Origin: a virus | Length of the DNA: 53,593 nucleotides | Virus record (IMG/VR): IMGVR_UViG_3300007511_001472 | Location: 1-53,593 of that record | Direction: 5' to 3' (one strand) | Shown: one piece after another, positions 49,361 through 53,593 of the stretch | Layout of the letters: each line of letters starts with the position of its first letter | Position numbering within the stretch: position 1 is the stretch's first letter | Notes under the pieces: generated by a model | The model's database searches: none | What the model was told of the DNA's origin: nothing | What the model saw: the letters and a program-made list of their open reading frames with translations, nothing else | Position numbers and translations under genes: made by a program

Positions 49361-50985
49361 TGGCTATAAAAAAATACGTAGCTAATGCTGATACAACAAT
49401 CGTTAACGCATACAAGACCGATATGGAGACCCGCGGCACAGGCTCTAACATGGGAGCAGCCGATATAGTCGAAATCTTTTCAGTCTACGGTAGACAATCA
49501 ACTAGTTCTGCTGAACTTTCACGCGCTCTGGTAAAGTTCCCTATTCCTACAATCTCGGCAGATAGAACCGCCGGCACAATCCCGGGATCAGGCAGTGTTA
49601 GCTTTTATTTGAAAATGCACTCGGCTCCCACCTCACGCACGGCACCCTCTGGCGCATACTCAATGGTTATCGAGCCCCTTTCTCGCGATTGGCAGGAAGG
49701 CTTTGGACTTGACATGGCTGGATATACCGACGTTACCAAGGGTAATGTCGGCGCCAACTGGATGAGCGCTAGCAATACCACAGCGTGGACCAAGATCGGT
49801 GGTGATTATATTACTGATTCCAACGCAGCCTACCCCTTTGAGTGGTATTCCGTAGACATGACAACCGGATTAGAAGATATTGAAGTAGATATCACAGGAT
49901 TGGTTGAACTGTGGATGGCTGGCACTTTAAACAACTACGGCGTTGGCGTCCACCTTTCGGGCGCCTACGAGGCTAGTTCCTCGATGCCCTACGTTATAAA
50001 CAGTTCTGGAACACCGTCCGGATACACAGCCCTGTTCAACCCCACTGGTTCGACTACCTCTTATTACACCCGCCGATTTTTTGCGCGAGGATCACAATAT
50101 TGGTTCAAGAGACCAACTATTGAAGCGCGATGGAATTCATCGCGAAAAGATAACAGAGGAGAAGTATTTTACAGTAGCTCTTTAGCGGGGGTTAATGATA
50201 ATCAGAACACCCTCTTTCTTTACAACTATGTCAGAGGAAGGCTGAAGAATATACCATCGGTAGGAGTTAACGCGATTTACGTTAGTCTTTACTCAGGTTC
50301 CGCGGACAATACCGCACCCAGTGGTTCAGCAATCAGCCTCCCTAGAACACTGCCATACACTCACGTGAGTGCGCTCAACCCATATGTAATAACGGGTGGT
50401 TGGGTTGCAACAGGGATCTATTCGGCGTCATTTGCTTTGACAAGTGGTCAAGAGCCCGGAAATAACGCTCCTCTTACCCGAGTATTTGATGTTTGGCACG
50501 ATGGAACTGGTTACAACACCCCCGGCGCCAGCGCAGAGTTTGTAACGTCCTCGTTCGAACCACAACACTTTAGTGCGTCAAGTTATGTACCAAATCCGAA
50601 ATATTATATGAATATTACGAATCTAAAAGACAGCTACAGGACTGACGAAACAGCGCGCCTGAACTTGTTTGTTAGACATAAGAACTGGAGCCCAACTATT
50701 TATACTGTAGCAAACGCTGAAGTAGAGAATACGACCATTCAGAGCGCCTCCTATAGGGTGTATAGAGTATTAGACGACTACGAGGCTCTTCCATACCGAA
50801 CTGGCAGTCAGAAGGCTTCTGAGCTTTCTTATGACATATCTGGCAATTACTTTGATTTAGATATGAATCTTCTTGAGGGAGGTTATGCATATGGAATCAA
50901 GTTTGCTTTCTATGACGATGATATTAAATCATGGTCCGAACAGCCATACGTATTTAAATTCCGAGTAGAAGACTATGAGTATTAA
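49360..50985 (+). CDS. DNRLRE-domain structural protein
   Basis: A 541-residue protein with KKYVANADTTIVNAYKTD at the start and a DNRLRE-like beta-sandwich in residues about 5-200: RALVKFPIPTISAD, LSRDWQEGFG, DITGLVELWMAG. Such domains occur in surface and appendage proteins. The rest is rich in Ser, Thr and Tyr, as in tail fibres or wedge-bound appendages. Its last 11 bases overlap the next gene, so it belongs to the baseplate operon. Confidence 0.7.
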   Translation: MAIKKYVANADTTIVNAYKTDMETRGTGSNMGAADIVEIFSVYGRQSTSSAELSRALVKFPIPTISADRTAGTIPGSGSVSFYLKMHSAPTSRTAPSGAYSMVIEPLSRDWQEGFGLDMAGYTDVTKGNVGANWMSASNTTAWTKIGGDYITDSNAAYPFEWYSVDMTTGLEDIEVDITGLVELWMAGTLNNYGVGVHLSGAYEASSSMPYVINSSGTPSGYTALFNPTGSTTSYYTRRFFARGSQYWFKRPTIEARWNSSRKDNRGEVFYSSSLAGVNDNQNTLFLYNYVRGRLKNIPSVGVNAIYVSLYSGSADNTAPSGSAISLPRTLPYTHVSALNPYVITGGWVATGIYSASFALTSGQEPGNNAPLTRVFDVWHDGTGYNTPGASAEFVTSSFEPQHFSASSYVPNPKYYMNITNLKDSYRTDETARLNLFVRHKNWSPTIYTVANAEVENTTIQSASYRVYRVLDDYEALPYRTGSQKASELSYDISGNYFDLDMNLLEGGYAYGIKFAFYDDDIKSWSEQPYVFKFRVEDYEY

Positions 50986-53593
50986 GAAGTTATTTCACGC
51001 CACAGACGAGTCTAGAAATTATCTTTCAGAAGCCGAACAAAAAGATATATACAAAGCTGTTGAGTCTGAAAAAAACTTAGAAGAACTTAACGAGCTTAAA
51101 GAAACTTTTGTTCCCCAAGTAGACTATTCTAACCCTGCGCAGTTCGCTAGGTTTGGTTCTGCATATCTATACTATAAATCAGCTATTAGCAATATACTGG
51201 ATTTCTATCCTTATGATGGTTCTGATGCAGAAAAGAACCGATTCCACAATAAAACATACCCGATAGACAAATACATCTTAGACAATAACTATCCTAAATC
51301 TACAGGGTATGGTATTGTTTCCCCGGATGGCTGGGGAACTCAGTCTTCTATCTCTGGCGGTTATGGTGTACCGGCAACACAAGAGCATATAACTTTCTTT
51401 GCTGGTCCCGGTACCGGCTCGTTTCTATCAGGCACAGCTGCCACAAGCATGATGCCGGAGCCCCACAATAGCAAGTTCCAATATTCTAATGTTTATGAAG
51501 AAAACCCTTATCTTAATGCCGGACTTACTTCTGATTATGGATCTGGTTCTCGGGACTCAAACTTAAAAGCCGACTTTGATCGCGGCGTAACAATCGAGTT
51601 TTGGCTCCAGACGGGCTCTATGCCCGGTCTCACCACTCAAAAACAAGTGGTGTTCGATATGTGGAACGGCGCCGCATCATCAAGTGCTGACTATGGACGC
51701 ATTACTCTAATGATAACGGGCTCGGAACACAGCGTTTCTCCTCTCTGGACAGATTCACCGTTCCGCCTCACAGTACAATCTGGAAGTTCTGGTGATAATA
51801 CCGGCTCCTTCGAGCAGCAAATCGGTACGAATATTGAAGCATCCGATATGAGCAGTTGGCATCATTATGCAATATCGCTGCAGAATACCGGCTCACAAAT
51901 GTCTATTGCGTTTTATATAGACGGCGCACTAAATCAGACTCAGTTATTGGGCGGAGGTGAAATTGGAGAACTCAATCCTCGTGGAATGCGCGGCCGTGTG
52001 GGCGCCCTCCTAGTTGCACCATCTGGTAGTTTTGCTGAAGGAGATACAGATGGTTCAGAACTTGCCGGCGCCGGAAAGCTTTCTGGTTCCATTGACGAAT
52101 TCCGTTATTGGAAAGCCAAGCGCACCGGACATGATATCGGCAGAAACTGGATCAACCAAGTAGGTGGCGGTGTCAACACTGATATAGCGAACACCGAGCT
52201 TGGAGTTTACTACAAGTTTAACGAGGGAATCACAGGAGATTCAACCGTTGACGGCACAGTGCTAGATTACGGCGGAAGAATTTGTAATGGTCGCTGGCAA
52301 GGTTATACTGCTGACTCTAGAAATACTGGCTCCGCTATCGTATCGGCATCGGCTGCTCCATATGAGCACCTAGATCCGGTTATTCGCCCGGAACATCCCG
52401 ACATTATTTCGCTTCGAAGTAATCTGCTTTCAACTGGCTCAACCCATGATCGCCAGAACAACAATCTATTCATTAACTACATGCCAAGTTGGATACAAGA
52501 TGAATACGAACCTGACGACGCATATAACGGCGATTTAAGTCTGATGTCACATGTTATCGGATCGTATTTCGATACCATGTATCAACAAGTAAGGGCTCTC
52601 CCTAGCTTTGTGAAGGCATCATACACCAGCGGTTCTCATAAGCCTGTGCCATTTGCACAGCACTTACCGCAATCATTAGGACTCGATACACCTGAACTGT
52701 TTGTAGACTCTAGTATTATTGAGCAGTTCCTTAACCGCGACGACAAGACTCTGTTTGAGGGAGACCTCACCGAGACCAAAAACTTAATATATCTTAATCT
52801 TTACAACAACTTGGCTCACATATTTAAGAGCAAAGGCACTGAAAGAGCGGTCAGAAACACTCTAAGATGTTTTAATATAAATGATGACGTATTCAAACTT
52901 AACGTTTACAACAGAAATCACACATTTGAGTTAAGAAATAACCTCCGACAAACCCTTTCAGAAGAAACAAGGGCGAATTTTGGGAACACTAATAATCTAG
53001 AGGGAGTCATCTATCAGCGGATTAGTTCATCCAACCCAAACAGCCGCGGCTATATTTCAGGTTCTGGACCCACCGACGGCGCGTATGTTGGGACAAGAGA
53101 GCGAAAGTATGGCTTTACTCTTGAAGCGGATGTGATTTTCCCAAACTACGAGTCAGAAAGTGATCCTATTGTAAGAAACTACCTGACCTCTTCCTTGTTT
53201 GGAATGTACACAGTTAATACTGCCAGTGTCGCCGACATTGAGACAGAAGAGGTTTTTCTCGATTTTGATCCTTCTAATCTACAAGTCAGGGCTATTCGGC
53301 CTAAAGCCGGCTCTAAAGACGTATATTTCCAGCTAGACTCAGCCAACTCGCCATGGCCATTGAAGACTATTAGTGCAGAGACGAAACTTCTAACAAGTAG
53401 CGTATTTTACGATGTATATGACAATGAAAGATGGAATTTCTCGGTTCGCATAAAACCCACTAAAGACTTTGCAGCTATTGTTACAGGAGCTTTATCACCC
53501 TCATCCTATGGATACGATGTCATTTTCCGCGGAATAAACACTTTTCTTGGAGAAGTAAAGAATAGCTTTGAGCTGACAGGGGCAATAAACTTC
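50975..53593 (+). CDS. LamG-like domain tail/baseplate protein, incomplete
   Basis: A frame opens at ATG 50975, 11 bases before the previous stop, and stays open to the window edge, giving at least 873 residues with the C terminus missing. Near residues 200-400 there is a concanavalin A/LamG-like sandwich: VTIEFWLQTGSMPG, MSSWHHYAISLQNTGSQMSI, FYIDGALNQTQ and SIDEFRYWKAKRTGHD. A following part includes YNNLAHIFKSKGTERAVRNT, where KGT...A.R resembles P2 gpI-type baseplate proteins. It may thus join a glycan-binding domain to a baseplate wedge. Confidence 0.7.
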   Translation, partial: MSIKKLFHATDESRNYLSEAEQKDIYKAVESEKNLEELNELKETFVPQVDYSNPAQFARFGSAYLYYKSAISNILDFYPYDGSDAEKNRFHNKTYPIDKYILDNNYPKSTGYGIVSPDGWGTQSSISGGYGVPATQEHITFFAGPGTGSFLSGTAATSMMPEPHNSKFQYSNVYEENPYLNAGLTSDYGSGSRDSNLKADFDRGVTIEFWLQTGSMPGLTTQKQVVFDMWNGAASSSADYGRITLMITGSEHSVSPLWTDSPFRLTVQSGSSGDNTGSFEQQIGTNIEASDMSSWHHYAISLQNTGSQMSIAFYIDGALNQTQLLGGGEIGELNPRGMRGRVGALLVAPSGSFAEGDTDGSELAGAGKLSGSIDEFRYWKAKRTGHDIGRNWINQVGGGVNTDIANTELGVYYKFNEGITGDSTVDGTVLDYGGRICNGRWQGYTADSRNTGSAIVSASAAPYEHLDPVIRPEHPDIISLRSNLLSTGSTHDRQNNNLFINYMPSWIQDEYEPDDAYNGDLSLMSHVIGSYFDTMYQQVRALPSFVKASYTSGSHKPVPFAQHLPQSLGLDTPELFVDSSIIEQFLNRDDKTLFEGDLTETKNLIYLNLYNNLAHIFKSKGTERAVRNTLRCFNINDDVFKLNVYNRNHTFELRNNLRQTLSEETRANFGNTNNLEGVIYQRISSSNPNSRGYISGSGPTDGAYVGTRERKYGFTLEADVIFPNYESESDPIVRNYLTSSLFGMYTVNTASVADIETEEVFLDFDPSNLQVRAIRPKAGSKDVYFQLDSANSPWPLKTISAETKLLTSSVFYDVYDNERWNFSVRIKPTKDFAAIVTGALSPSSYGYDVIFRGINTFLGEVKNSFELTGAINF

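Overview
This window reads as part of the genome of a large, T4-like, contractile-tailed bacteriophage, probably of a Gram-negative and possibly aquatic host. Every gene I can support lies on the + strand. Genes are tightly packed, often with ATGA or TAATG overlaps. The right-hand part carries recognisable T4-type modules: a gp55-like late sigma factor, a gp25-like baseplate wedge protein, a gp6/J-like baseplate protein, an M23 peptidase, a 2,127-residue structural protein and lectin-like appendage proteins. The Gram-negative host is inferred from two lipoproteins with lipoboxes, an LpxH-like phosphoesterase and a long LPS-type sugar locus. I cannot name the host.

Layout. 1-2214: small genes, including a HAD phosphatase whose N terminus looks like a capsid-targeting peptide and a coiled-coil/membrane pair. 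2277-6780: a zinc metallopeptidase, small charged proteins, a 781-residue protein that appears to fuse a ligase-like nucleotidyltransferase to an HxGH nucleotidyltransferase, and an acidic protein. 6788-7695: an AT-rich HTH gene, a small gene and a complete tmRNA whose tag reads ANNNNNFESVRLAA. 7745-12871: two predicted lipoproteins (one with a von Willebrand A domain), an LpxH-like phosphoesterase, SH3-like small proteins, a Cys-rich microprotein, a cytidylyltransferase-like enzyme and an HNH endonuclease. 12924-16863: an acidic protein, a highly structured intergenic stretch, tRNA-Thr(UGU), PIN-PhoH, a metallopeptidase and a Cas4/RecB-like nuclease.

16874-36751 is an almost uninterrupted sugar operon of about 20 kb. 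It holds several glycosyltransferases (three GT2-like paralogues among them), an FAD oxidoreductase, NAD-dependent sugar epimerases, a B12-type radical SAM enzyme, a split thiamine-diphosphate enzyme, a short nucleotide-sugar dehydrogenase, GDP-mannose 4,6-dehydratase, a GDP-fucose/colitose synthase homologue, a ColD-type PLP dehydratase with His at the lysine position, a split HldE-like kinase/nucleotidyltransferase pair, a HAD phosphatase and a cupin. My best reading is that the phage makes its own GDP-linked 3,6-dideoxyhexose, possibly further branched, and transfers it to the host surface or to the virion. 36757-53593 holds small conserved genes, the late sigma factor and the baseplate/tail-appendage genes; the last gene runs off the window.

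Regulation appears to have two layers. Sigma70-like promoters (TTGACA/TATAAT type, 16-17 bp spacers) precede 9703, 12924, 15108 and 16090. A different motif, CTATTTAT, recurs in the short gaps before 921, 1713, 2277, 13667 and 47179, with a variant before 38309, and may be the target of the phage late sigma factor.
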